64,000 nucleotides of DNA from Paracoccaceae bacterium (lineage in GTDB: Bacteria > Pseudomonadota > Alphaproteobacteria > Rhodobacterales > Rhodobacteraceae), in contig JAKIUB010000002.1 in the NCBI GenBank assembly GCA_021647745.1, positions 62,001 through 126,000 on the forward strand, in the 5' to 3' direction. A program made the position numbers and the translations under genes. Under the pieces are notes generated by a model. It did no database searches. It was not told the origin of the DNA and saw only the letters and a list, made by a program, of their open reading frames with translations. Shown here piece by piece: positions 40,950-48,899 of this stretch. Every line of letters starts with the position of its first letter. The first letter of the stretch is position 1.

Positions 40950-41999
40950 ATGACACTTACAAGACGTTTGATGCTGAAGCTCGCGGGGAGCGCGCTGGCG
41001 CTTACCGCAGGGGCAACCGCGGCCTTTGCACAAGAAATGCCCGCGCCGTTTGATAACCCGGGCGAGGTGAAAATCGCCCTTGTGCGCTATCTTTCCACCG
41101 GTGACTTTTTTCAGGCCTATCTGTCGGGCGTAGAGGCGCAAGCTGCCGCGATCGGCGTTGATTTGCGGATATTCGACAGCCGTCAGGATGCAGCCCTTCA
41201 AGCCGATATGGTAGATCAGGCGATCGCCATCGGGGTGGACGGGATAATCGTGCAGCACGGGCTGACGGAAAGCATGCAAGACGCCGTGCAGCGCGCACTG
41301 GACGCAGGCATTAAAGTGGTGGCGTTTGACGTAAATGTCGATAACCCCGCCGTGCCGCAGATCGAGCAATCGGACCGCGACCTTGCCCGCCTCGCACTGG
41401 AGCAGGCGCTGGCTGATAATGGTGATACCTTCAAGGCCGGTTATGTCTATGTGCCCGGCATCGCACCGCTGGACCGGCGCGACGAAACATGGGTCGAGGT
41501 GAAAGCCGCCAATCCGGGCATCGAGGAAGTGGCTGTGTTTGGCACACTTGACAACCCGATCGCCAATTCGGTTGCCAATCAGGCGCGTTCGGTGTTGCAG
41601 GCCAACCCTGATATTACCGTTATGTTTGCCCCTTACGACGAATTCGCCAAGGGTGTAAAAATCGCGGTTGATGAAGCGGGCCTGACCGACCAGATCAAGA
41701 TATATTCGGCGGATGTTTCGACAGCCGATATTGCCGCGATGCGCGAGCCGGGTTCGGCATGGGTGGCGACTGCTGCCACCAACCCTGCCGTGGTTGGCGA
41801 GGTATCGGTGCGCACTCTGGCGATGCTGCTGGCTGGCGAAGAAGTGGGCGCAAGCGTGATCATTCCGCCAACCCTGATCACGCAAGAGTTTCTAAACAGC
41901 AGCGATATCAAGAATATGGCTGATCTTTCGGCCAAGATGCCGCAATTTGCCCATGCGGATGTGTCGATACCTGACTGGATGCCTTTGCCTCCGCGCTAG
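40950..41999 (+). CDS. Sugar ABC transporter substrate-binding protein (RbsB-like)
   Basis: Periplasmic receptor for the importer. The 349 residues start with a classic signal peptide (M-T-L-T-R-R, hydrophobic core, cleavage after A-F-A), preceded by GGGAGAAG. The mature protein has the two-lobed pentose/hexose-binding pattern: V-R-Y-L-S-T-G-D-F-F-Q-A-Y, D-G-I-I-V-Q-H-G, V-V-A-F-D-V-N-V, and V-M-F-A-P-Y-D-E-F-A-K-G. Together with mtnK and mtnA it predicts uptake of an external 5-modified ribose. A terminator follows. Confidence 0.9.
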   Translation: MTLTRRLMLKLAGSALALTAGATAAFAQEMPAPFDNPGEVKIALVRYLSTGDFFQAYLSGVEAQAAAIGVDLRIFDSRQDAALQADMVDQAIAIGVDGIIVQHGLTESMQDAVQRALDAGIKVVAFDVNVDNPAVPQIEQSDRDLARLALEQALADNGDTFKAGYVYVPGIAPLDRRDETWVEVKAANPGIEEVAVFGTLDNPIANSVANQARSVLQANPDITVMFAPYDEFAKGVKIAVDEAGLTDQIKIYSADVSTADIAAMREPGSAWVATAATNPAVVGEVSVRTLAMLLAGEEVGASVIIPPTLITQEFLNSSDIKNMADLSAKMPQFAHADVSIPDWMPLPPR

Positions 42000-42015
42000 G
42001 TGTTTCAGATATTTT

Positions 42016-42049
42016 AAAAGGGGGCTGCGCGGTTGTGTGGCCCCTTTTT
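42016..42049 (+). terminator. Rho-independent terminator after the ABC operon
   Basis: AAAAGGGG at 42016-42023 pairs perfectly with CCCCTTTT at 42041-42048, continuing into a T-rich tail (TTTTTGCTTTTTT). It lies 17 nt after the stop of the binding-protein gene and closes the importer operon. Confidence 0.85.
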
Positions 42050-42141
42050 GCTTTTTTGCCTCACGGTTGATCGCGAAGGCTTGAAGTGTATTGCCGGCAA
42101 GATAAAGATAGGTTCGAAAAGATCAGTTTTTGAGGATTCGC

Positions 42142-42840
42142 ATGTTCAGGTTTTTTGGCATATTTAGCGCGGTTGTATTTTTGTTTCCGGCCACGTCGCA
42201 GGCTGACAGCCCGGTGGTGGTCGAGCTGTTTACCTCGCAGGGCTGCTCTTCTTGCCCGCCGGCGGACCGGCTGCTGGCCGAATTGGCCACCCATGATTAT
42301 GTGATCGCGCTGGCGCTGCATGTGGATTATTGGGATTATCTCGGCTGGAAGGATATATTTGCCCGACCCGAGTTTTCGGACCGGCAGCGGAAATATGCCC
42401 GTGTTTGGGGGCAGCGCACGGTTTATACCCCCCAGATGGTGGTGCAGGGGGTCAATGCCATGGTTGGCTCGCGCGCGGACGAGATCCAGCGTCAGATCAT
42501 GCAGTTCGAGAACAGTCCGATAAAAGCCAAGGTCAGGGCCGAAAGCGTTGGGCCGGGAATTCGAATTGAAATAACGGCGGTGATGGCCGATATCGGTGAT
42601 GCGAATATCCAGCTGGTGCGCTATTCGGCGGGCGAGGTGGTGGTGATCGAGCGTGGTGAAAATGCTGGCAAGGCTATCGAGTATGTTAATATTGTCGAGA
42701 GCTGGGAAACGGTTGGCAGCTGGAGCGGCTCTGGCGATGCCGTGCTGGAAGTGCCGGAGGCGCCGGCGGGTAAATATGTCGTGATTGTTCAGGCTGTTGG
42801 TCCGGGAGAAATATTTGCGGCAGCGCGGATGAGCCACTGA
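42142..42840 (+). CDS. DUF1223 family exported thioredoxin-like protein
   Basis: A 232-residue predicted periplasmic protein. ATG 42142 is six bases after GAGG and gives a signal peptide ending near S-Q-A. A TTG at 42130 is a weaker alternative. The mature part opens with V-V-V-E-L-F-T-S-Q-G-C-S-S-C-P-P-A-D, the DUF1223 hallmark with a CxxC in a thioredoxin-like setting, then L-H-V-D-Y-W-D-Y-L-G-W-K-D and Y-T-P-Q-M-V-V-Q-G. The reaction is unknown. A redox role is plausible from the CxxC. Confidence 0.88.
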   Translation: MFRFFGIFSAVVFLFPATSQADSPVVVELFTSQGCSSCPPADRLLAELATHDYVIALALHVDYWDYLGWKDIFARPEFSDRQRKYARVWGQRTVYTPQMVVQGVNAMVGSRADEIQRQIMQFENSPIKAKVRAESVGPGIRIEITAVMADIGDANIQLVRYSAGEVVVIERGENAGKAIEYVNIVESWETVGSWSGSGDAVLEVPEAPAGKYVVIVQAVGPGEIFAAARMSH

Positions 42841-43016
42841 ACCCTTCGTGCCACTCTCCGGGGTGCCGCATATTACCCCCTGTCGCAGATAGAGAATTGC
42901 CAAGACGGCGGAAGCGTTTTATGAGGTGGGTATAAGCCCGCAGAGGCAATATATGTTTCCGAGGGGTGCTTTTGTTCACCACGGTCGTATTGGCCGCGCA
43001 ATCGGGAGTCTGTATT

Positions 43017-44906
43017 TTGGGTTATCGGGACGAGTATAGGCAATGGCAGCAAGATCCGGAAGCTTTCTGGATGCAGGCGGCCGAGGCGATTGACTGGATC
43101 AAAAAGCCGGGCCGGGCGCTCGATGATCGGGCCGCACCACTGTATCAGTGGTATAGCGACGGGGTGATGAACACTTGCTATAATGCGCTCGACCGCCATG
43201 TAGAGGCCGGACGCGGGGCGCAGATCGCCATAATCCATGATAGCCCGATCACCGGCGCCAAGGCGAAGATATCCTATGCCGATATGCTTGAACGGGTATC
43301 GATATTTGCCGGCGCGTTGGCAAGCCGGGGTGTAGGCAAGGGCGACCGTGTGCTGATCTATATGCCGATGGTGCCCGAGGCGCTGGTGGCGATGCTGGCC
43401 TGTGCCCGACTCGGGGCGGTGCATTCGGTGGTGTTTGGCGGGTTTGCGGCCAACGAGCTCGCGGTGCGGATTGATGACGCCACGCCCAAAGCGGTGATCG
43501 CCGCGAGCTGCGGCATAGAGCCGGGCAGGGTGGTGGCCTATAAGCCGCTACTCGACGAGGCGATTGAAATCGCGGCGCACAAGCCCGGGTTTTGCGTGAT
43601 ATTGCAGCGCGAGCAGTTGGCTGCCGAGCTGGGCGAGAGGGACAGCGAGTGGCAGGCCTTTATGAAGGGAGCCGCACCCGCGCCCTGCACCCCTGTGGGC
43701 GGGGCGGATCCGCTTTATGTGCTTTATACCTCCGGCACCACGGGGCAGCCCAAGGGGGTGGTGCGGCCCAATGGCGGCCATGCGGTAGCGCTGCACTGGA
43801 CCATGAAAAACATCTATAATGTCGAGCCGGGCGAGGTATTCTGGGCAGCGTCCGATGTTGGCTGGGTGGTGGGGCACAGCTATATTTGCTACGGGCCGCT
43901 GATTTATGGCGCCACGGCCGTGCTGTTTGAGGGCAAACCGGTTGGCACCCCCGATGCCGGCACATTTTGGCGGGTGATCGAAGAGCATAAAGTGGTTTCG
44001 ATGTTTACCGCGCCAACGGCCTTTCGCGCCATCAAGCGGCTGGATCCGACGGGCGAATTTGTAAAAAAATATGACCTGAGCAGCCTCAAGGCGCTGTTTT
44101 TAGCGGGCGAGCGGGCGGATAGCGATACCATCCTCTGGGCCGAGGCGCAGCTCGGGGTGCCGGTGATCGACCACTGGTGGCAGACCGAAACCGGCTATTC
44201 CATCGCTGCCATTCCAATGGGGCTGGAGGCGCTGCCGGTCAAGCTTGGCTCGCCGGGGCTGCCGATGCCCGGCTTCGAGGTGCATGCGCTGGGCGAGGAC
44301 GGGCGCGAGGTGCCAGCCGGTGAAATGGGGGCGATTGCGCTCAAGCTGCCGCTACCACCGGGCACGCTGAGCGGGCTTTGGCAGGCGGAGGAGCGCTATC
44401 GCAGCGCCTATCTGGAGACCTTTCCCGGCTATTATGAAACCGGCGATGCGGGGATGATCGACGAGGACGGCTATCTTTATATCATGGCGCGCACCGATGA
44501 TGTGATCAATGTGGCGGGGCACCGGCTGTCAACCGGAGCAATGGAAGAGGTGCTTTCCTCCCACCCCGATGTGGCCGAATGTGCGGTAATTGGCGTGGCC
44601 GATGCGCTGAAGGGGCAATTGCCGCTCGGGTTTTTGTGCTTGACGGCGGGGGTGGAGCGCGACCCTGCGGATGTGGTGGCCGAATGTGTGGCGCTGGTGC
44701 GCGAAAAGATCGGGCCGGTGGCAGCTTTCAAGCTGGCGACCGTGGTCGAGCGCCTGCCCAAGACCCGCTCGGGCAAGGTGCTGCGCGGCACGATGGCCAA
44801 GATCGCTGATGGTATGGCATGGAAGTTGCCGGCGACGATAGACGATCCTGTGATTCTGGACGAAATTACAGCCGCGCTTCGGGAGATGGGGTTTTGCGAT
44901 GATTGA
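43017..44906 (+). CDS. prpE: Propionate--CoA ligase
   Basis: Acyl-CoA synthetase that activates propionate through an acyl-AMP. The best start is TTG 43017, 9 nt after GGGAG, giving M-G-Y-R-D-E-Y and 629 residues, the usual PrpE length. Motifs are Y-T-S-G-T-T-G-Q-P-K-G (AMP binding), W-W-Q-T-E-T-G near 380, Y-E-T-G-D-A-G with D-G-Y-L-Y-I-M-A-R-T-D-D, and the C-terminal catalytic lysine in R-S-G-K-V-L-R-G. Similarity to acetyl-CoA synthetase is high, so acetate use cannot be excluded. It has no operon partner here. Confidence 0.9.
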   Translation: MGYRDEYRQWQQDPEAFWMQAAEAIDWIKKPGRALDDRAAPLYQWYSDGVMNTCYNALDRHVEAGRGAQIAIIHDSPITGAKAKISYADMLERVSIFAGALASRGVGKGDRVLIYMPMVPEALVAMLACARLGAVHSVVFGGFAANELAVRIDDATPKAVIAASCGIEPGRVVAYKPLLDEAIEIAAHKPGFCVILQREQLAAELGERDSEWQAFMKGAAPAPCTPVGGADPLYVLYTSGTTGQPKGVVRPNGGHAVALHWTMKNIYNVEPGEVFWAASDVGWVVGHSYICYGPLIYGATAVLFEGKPVGTPDAGTFWRVIEEHKVVSMFTAPTAFRAIKRLDPTGEFVKKYDLSSLKALFLAGERADSDTILWAEAQLGVPVIDHWWQTETGYSIAAIPMGLEALPVKLGSPGLPMPGFEVHALGEDGREVPAGEMGAIALKLPLPPGTLSGLWQAEERYRSAYLETFPGYYETGDAGMIDEDGYLYIMARTDDVINVAGHRLSTGAMEEVLSSHPDVAECAVIGVADALKGQLPLGFLCLTAGVERDPADVVAECVALVREKIGPVAAFKLATVVERLPKTRSGKVLRGTMAKIADGMAWKLPATIDDPVILDEITAALREMGFCDD

Positions 44907-44927
44907 ACGGCTGGCTCGAAACTTGGA

Positions 44928-45065
44928 TTGCAAATAGCAATTTGTTCATAAGTGTAAATACTTAATGAATACAATTGGTTAATAGGTGGTAAATGCAGCG
45001 GGCTTCTGAAAAATCCAGACGAGTTGCAAAAAGCAAAGCGACAGATGCAGCATTGCAAAACGCAA
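44928..45065 (+). promoter_or_regulatory. Three dyad sites TTGC-AAANN-GCAA upstream of the phosphorelay operon
   Basis: TTGCAAATAGCAA at 44928-44940, TTGCAAAAAGCAA at 45024-45036 and TTGCAAAACGCAA at 45053-45065 share 11 of 13 positions. A partial reverse copy lies at 45086-45097. They sit about 63 to 200 bases upstream of a -24/-12 promoter, the normal place for sigma-54 activator sites. They resemble the LuxO operator (TTGCA-WWW-TGCAA, from memory), and the operon's last gene is LuxO-like. Confidence 0.75.
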
Positions 45066-45127
45066 TTTCCCTTTTGAGCCTCCGGCGCATTTTGCAACAA
45101 AAACAGCAGAATCTCCCGTTATTTTTG

Positions 45128-45144
45128 TGGCAGTTGACTTGCAT
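45128..45144 (+). promoter_or_regulatory. Sigma-54 (-24/-12) promoter
   Basis: TGGCAG-TTGAC-TTGCA has the invariant GG and GC separated by exactly ten bases and matches the TGGCAC-N5-TTGC consensus at all but one position. It lies 43 nt upstream of the ATG at 45187, leaving room for a transcript start near 45154 and the AGAGGA ribosome site. It should make the downstream operon dependent on RpoN and an enhancer-binding protein. Confidence 0.8.
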
Positions 45145-45186
45145 CTTTGTTGGCATAGGTTCGAGGGACTTTAGAGGAATATGTAA

Positions 45187-45669
45187 ATGACCCGTAAATC
45201 ATACCCGATCTTCCTGCTTTGGCTGGTGCTGGCCTTGGCTCTGCCGCGTCTGGCTTTGGCTGGAGGGGTTGTTCTGACGATAACGAATATGGTCAATGGC
45301 AGCGAGATGGCTTTTACCGAAGATGCGCTGTTGGCGATGCCGCAAACGGTGGTTGAAACCGAAAACGAATTTGTTGATGCCAAGACCTTGTTTTCCGGCC
45401 CGTTGGCGCGGAATGTGCTGAAGATGCTCGGCGAGGGTGGCGATACCGTTGTGCTGACCGCAGTTAATGATTACGCGGTGGAAGTGCCCCTGGAGGATTT
45501 TATAAAATATGACGTGGTTTTTGCCATGTCCGGCAATGGCGAGCGTTTTTCTCGCCGTGACAAGGGACCGGTCTGGGTGATCTATCCAATGTCCGATTTT
45601 GAAGAGCTTCAGGACCCGGTCTATAATGCCCGGTTGATCTGGCAGCTGGTCAAGGTGGAAGTCAAGTAA
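45187..45669 (+). CDS. Periplasmic molybdopterin-binding-like (SUOX-fold) protein
   Basis: A 160-residue protein with a clear signal peptide (cleavage after L-A-L-A). The mature part resembles the oxidoreductase molybdopterin-binding fold: F-S-G-P-L-A-R-N-V-L, V-L-T-A-V-N-D-Y-A-V-E-V-P, and R-R-D-K-G-P-V-W-V-I-Y-P. It contains no cysteine at all, so the molybdenum-ligating cysteine is absent and catalysis as in sulfite oxidase is unlikely. It is one base before the histidine-kinase gene, so it may be the ligand-binding partner of that sensor. Behind a sigma-54 promoter, it is the first gene of the operon. Confidence 0.75.
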   Translation: MTRKSYPIFLLWLVLALALPRLALAGGVVLTITNMVNGSEMAFTEDALLAMPQTVVETENEFVDAKTLFSGPLARNVLKMLGEGGDTVVLTAVNDYAVEVPLEDFIKYDVVFAMSGNGERFSRRDKGPVWVIYPMSDFEELQDPVYNARLIWQLVKVEVK

Positions 45670-47307
45670 GTGCGCTGGCAGGTCAAGCTTTCAAGATTAT
45701 TGCTCGGTGGTGTCATTGTTGTCGCCACCGGCATTGCCACGGCCGGATTTATGACCTTTGAGCGAAATCTGGATGCGATGAAAGAGGCCAGTCAGGAGAA
45801 TATCGTCTGGTCCGTAACCCAGCTCGAGCGCGAGTTGACCCGGTTTCGGGATGCGCTCGGGGCGTCGAGTGCCGGGCAATCGCGCTCGACTGCCGAGATA
45901 AACCAGCGCTTTGATATTTTGTGGAGCAGGGTGTCGATATTTCAGCGCGGTCAGGTGGGGGAGCGGTTGAGGGAGTATGATGTCGAGAGCAATACCATTG
46001 GCCGGCTGTTTCAGGAGCTGAAGCGGCAGGAACTGGCGGTTGTCAGCATCACGAGCTATGATTTTCTCAGCCTTGAACAGATTTCTGACGCATTTTACCC
46101 GTTTGCGGACGAGCTACACGATCTGAGCCGGCGGGTGACCTTTGGCGAGGAAGAAAAGGCGGCGGTGGTGCGCGCACAGATGCGCAGCGGTGCGGATTTC
46201 GCACTTTTTGCCAGTATATTGACCGTAGTGATGATCATTGCGGTGCTGATCTATTTCGTGATTGAGGGGCGAAAGTTTCGTAAGCTGGCAGAGCAAAATA
46301 TGAATATGGCGGAGCAATTCAGGCTGGCGAGTGTGGCTAAATCCCGGTTTTTAACGATGATGAGCCACGAGCTGCGCACACCGATGAACGGGGTGCTGGG
46401 CCTGCTCGCCGTGGCGCGGGAGGCCGAGACAGAACCCGGGCAGCGACATTTGCTGGATCAGGCGGACAGATCGGCCAACCGGATGCTTGACATGCTTACC
46501 GATATTCTGGATTTTGCCGCGCTGGACAATGCGCAACTGGCGCTGGACGACAAGCCGTTTTCTCCGAATGGTTTGCTGTCTGCGCTGCTGGATATCCTTG
46601 GCCCTGCGGTAAATCAGGCCGGGGTCGGGCTGCGGGTGGTGGAGCAGGGAGAACTGCCAGTGCGCCTGAGCGGCGACGAATCCCGTTTGCGGCGCAGCTA
46701 TGCCATGATGATCACCTATTTTCTTGAGACAGCCGGCGCGCGCGATATCGAGCTGGAACTGGGCTATCGCGAGGGTCGGTTGGAGGCGCGGATAATGGTG
46801 GGTTACCTCAACGGGGGCTGGTCGCCCGATCTGTTGTTTGGCACTCGTGAGGAGAGCGAGGACAGCTTTGCTTCAGAGGTGCTGGGACCGGCTGTGGCGC
46901 GAAGCCTTATCGAGCGGATGGGTGGAAAAATATGGCTTGAAGAGCCGGAAAACGAGCGGATTATTTTGCGGATCGATGTGCCGCTCAAAACACTGGAGCC
47001 GCGGCGGCTCAAGGTTTTGCTCAACGTGCAATCCGGCCCGATGGAGATGATTTGCAAATCCACGTTGTCTGGTTTTCCTATAGATTTCTTGCCAATAACC
47101 AGCACGGATTGTGCCGAAATTGTGTTAATGGAAACCGGGCGGATCGATGAGAGCACCCGGATCAAGGATATGCGTCTCCGCTGCCCACAAATTTTTATTT
47201 TCGGGGTTGGACGACCAAAAGAGCCTGAATTGTTCGATTTTATTGTGGATGTTCCGCTAGAGGCTGCAAAGCTGAAAAGCCGGATATCTGAATTTCTTGA
47301 GCAATAA
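45670..47307 (+). CDS. Membrane histidine kinase with degenerate ATPase and receiver domains
   Basis: A 545-residue sensor starting at GTG 45670. Two membrane helices (about 9-30 and 177-198) flank a periplasmic domain of about 145 residues. The H-box M-M-S-H-E-L-R-T-P-M-N-G is intact, with the phosphoacceptor His233. The region where the ATPase N-box should be (near residues 337-355) reads S-R-L-R-R-S-Y-A-M-M-I-T-Y-F and lacks the essential asparagine, and no D-x-G-x-G box follows. The last 95 residues look like a receiver domain without the phosphoacceptor aspartate. It may act as sensor and phosphotransfer scaffold while the next gene supplies ATPase activity (inference). Confidence 0.8.
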   Translation: MRWQVKLSRLLLGGVIVVATGIATAGFMTFERNLDAMKEASQENIVWSVTQLERELTRFRDALGASSAGQSRSTAEINQRFDILWSRVSIFQRGQVGERLREYDVESNTIGRLFQELKRQELAVVSITSYDFLSLEQISDAFYPFADELHDLSRRVTFGEEEKAAVVRAQMRSGADFALFASILTVVMIIAVLIYFVIEGRKFRKLAEQNMNMAEQFRLASVAKSRFLTMMSHELRTPMNGVLGLLAVAREAETEPGQRHLLDQADRSANRMLDMLTDILDFAALDNAQLALDDKPFSPNGLLSALLDILGPAVNQAGVGLRVVEQGELPVRLSGDESRLRRSYAMMITYFLETAGARDIELELGYREGRLEARIMVGYLNGGWSPDLLFGTREESEDSFASEVLGPAVARSLIERMGGKIWLEEPENERIILRIDVPLKTLEPRRLKVLLNVQSGPMEMICKSTLSGFPIDFLPITSTDCAEIVLMETGRIDESTRIKDMRLRCPQIFIFGVGRPKEPELFDFIVDVPLEAAKLKSRISEFLEQ

Positions 47308-47396
47308 TATTTGGTTAATGATTTGTCGTTATCTTAAGGTGCGTTTCAACTATAAGATGATATTGTTTGTATGTAACGATTCGTGAAGGCGATAAA

Positions 47397-48887
47397 TTGA
47401 CCCAAGTTAACCCACAAGCACCCGCAAATAACTTGACGGCCCCTAATGCGCAGGAAGCTATTTTGCTTGCTCATGATGTGCGCTCGGCGGTTGCGCTTGT
47501 GCTGGGTGCGAGCGAAATGCTGGAGCAGGCAGTGCTGCCCGCAGCGGAGAAAATGCAGGTCAAACAGATCAGGGCGGCAGCGCAGCATATCAATGATTTG
47601 CTTGAGGAGGCGTTGGCGGTATCGCAACCTGTTTCGGTCACGGAGCTGGCACCGGTATTGGAGCAGGTCGAGCTTATGTGGCACGGCGCGGCGGCGCAAA
47701 AGGGCGTGGCTTTTACGCTCTTGAAAAAGGGAAATATACCGGTATCGCTGCGTCTGCCAAGGCTGAATTTGTTACGCATACTGGATAATATCATTGGCAA
47801 TGCGTTCAAGTTTTCCAAGGCTGGCTCGGTTGAATTGAGCCTTGAGCGCGGGGCCGGAGGCGCCTTGATGATCGATGTGCTTGATGACGGGCCGGGCTTT
47901 AGCGAGGCGGCGCTGGCGGCGGTGTTCTCCTTGCGTGGTCGGCCGCAGGAAAATATGGAAGAGGGCACAGGCTACGGGTTGTATATCGCGCATCAACTGG
48001 TTGAGCAGGCCGGAGGGGGTATTCGGGTAGAAAACAGGCCGGAAGGGGGAGCGCGTGTTTCGATCCTTTTTCCCGAAGACCTGCTGATGGACGGGGCAAG
48101 CCCGCCGGTGGCACGGCGACAAAATGGCCTGCCGGACCTTTCCCATCTGCGTATTTTGCTGGCGGAGGATAATCCGACCAACCAACTGGTGGCGACCCGA
48201 ATGCTGGATAAAATGCAGGCACAGGTTGTGGTTGCTGCTGATGGGGTGGAAGCTATGGCGCTTTTGGAGGTCGAGACATTCGACCTTGGCCTGATAGATA
48301 TCGAAATGCCGCGAAAGTCCGGGCTTGAGGTTTTGCGCGAGGTGCGGGCCGGCGCGGGTGGGCAACCGGAGATGAAATTGCTGGCGCTGACCGCTTATGT
48401 TTTGCCCGAACATCGCGAGCGGATACTGGCGGCGGGGGCGGATGGTATCATTTCCAAGCCACTGACGGATATGGCTGATTTTGGTAATGCCATCCTTATT
48501 CATACCGGAGGGCCTGTGGCTAAAGCCCAAAGCCCCGCCAGCCCCGATGCCGATATCCAGATGGATATCTATGACGGGCTGAAAGAGATTATCGGCCATG
48601 ATTCAATGCAGGAACTTCTGGGCAAGGTGTTGGGCGACCTGTTTGATGTGCGCGAGGGCATAAAGGCAGGCGCGGCCGCAAAAAATGCCGAGCCGATCAG
48701 GGCCAAGACCCATATTCTGATCTCGGTGGCCGGTGCCATCGGCGCGGTGGATTTGCAGCATATCGCGGAGCGCCTGAATGCCACGGCCAAGAGTGGCGAC
48801 TGGGCGCGAATCCTGCCTGAGGCAGTGCGATGCGAGGCGGGTATAAGCGCGATAATTCTATTTGTGGAGCAAGAGCTGAAAAGCTGA
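47397..48887 (+). CDS. Soluble hybrid histidine kinase with receiver and Hpt-like regions
   Basis: No membrane helix. From TTG 47397 (GAAGG 8 nt upstream; TTG 47367 is an alternative) the protein has 496 residues. A short HisKA-like helix pair has A-H-D-V-R-S (His26). The ATPase domain is complete: N-I-I-G-N-A-F-K-F near 131, D-D-G-P-G-F near 163, and G-T-G-Y-G-L near 190. The receiver domain (about 250-370) has E-D-N and the phosphoacceptor D-I-E-M-P (Asp301), with K in S-K-P-L. The C-terminal helices contain T-H-I-L-I-S-V-A-G-A-I-G-A, an Hpt-like site (His439). This is the layout of a LuxQ/LuxU relay in one chain. Confidence 0.82.
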   Translation: MTQVNPQAPANNLTAPNAQEAILLAHDVRSAVALVLGASEMLEQAVLPAAEKMQVKQIRAAAQHINDLLEEALAVSQPVSVTELAPVLEQVELMWHGAAAQKGVAFTLLKKGNIPVSLRLPRLNLLRILDNIIGNAFKFSKAGSVELSLERGAGGALMIDVLDDGPGFSEAALAAVFSLRGRPQENMEEGTGYGLYIAHQLVEQAGGGIRVENRPEGGARVSILFPEDLLMDGASPPVARRQNGLPDLSHLRILLAEDNPTNQLVATRMLDKMQAQVVVAADGVEAMALLEVETFDLGLIDIEMPRKSGLEVLREVRAGAGGQPEMKLLALTAYVLPEHRERILAAGADGIISKPLTDMADFGNAILIHTGGPVAKAQSPASPDADIQMDIYDGLKEIIGHDSMQELLGKVLGDLFDVREGIKAGAAAKNAEPIRAKTHILISVAGAIGAVDLQHIAERLNATAKSGDWARILPEAVRCEAGISAIILFVEQELKS

Positions 48888-48899
48888 TATGAAGATCGT

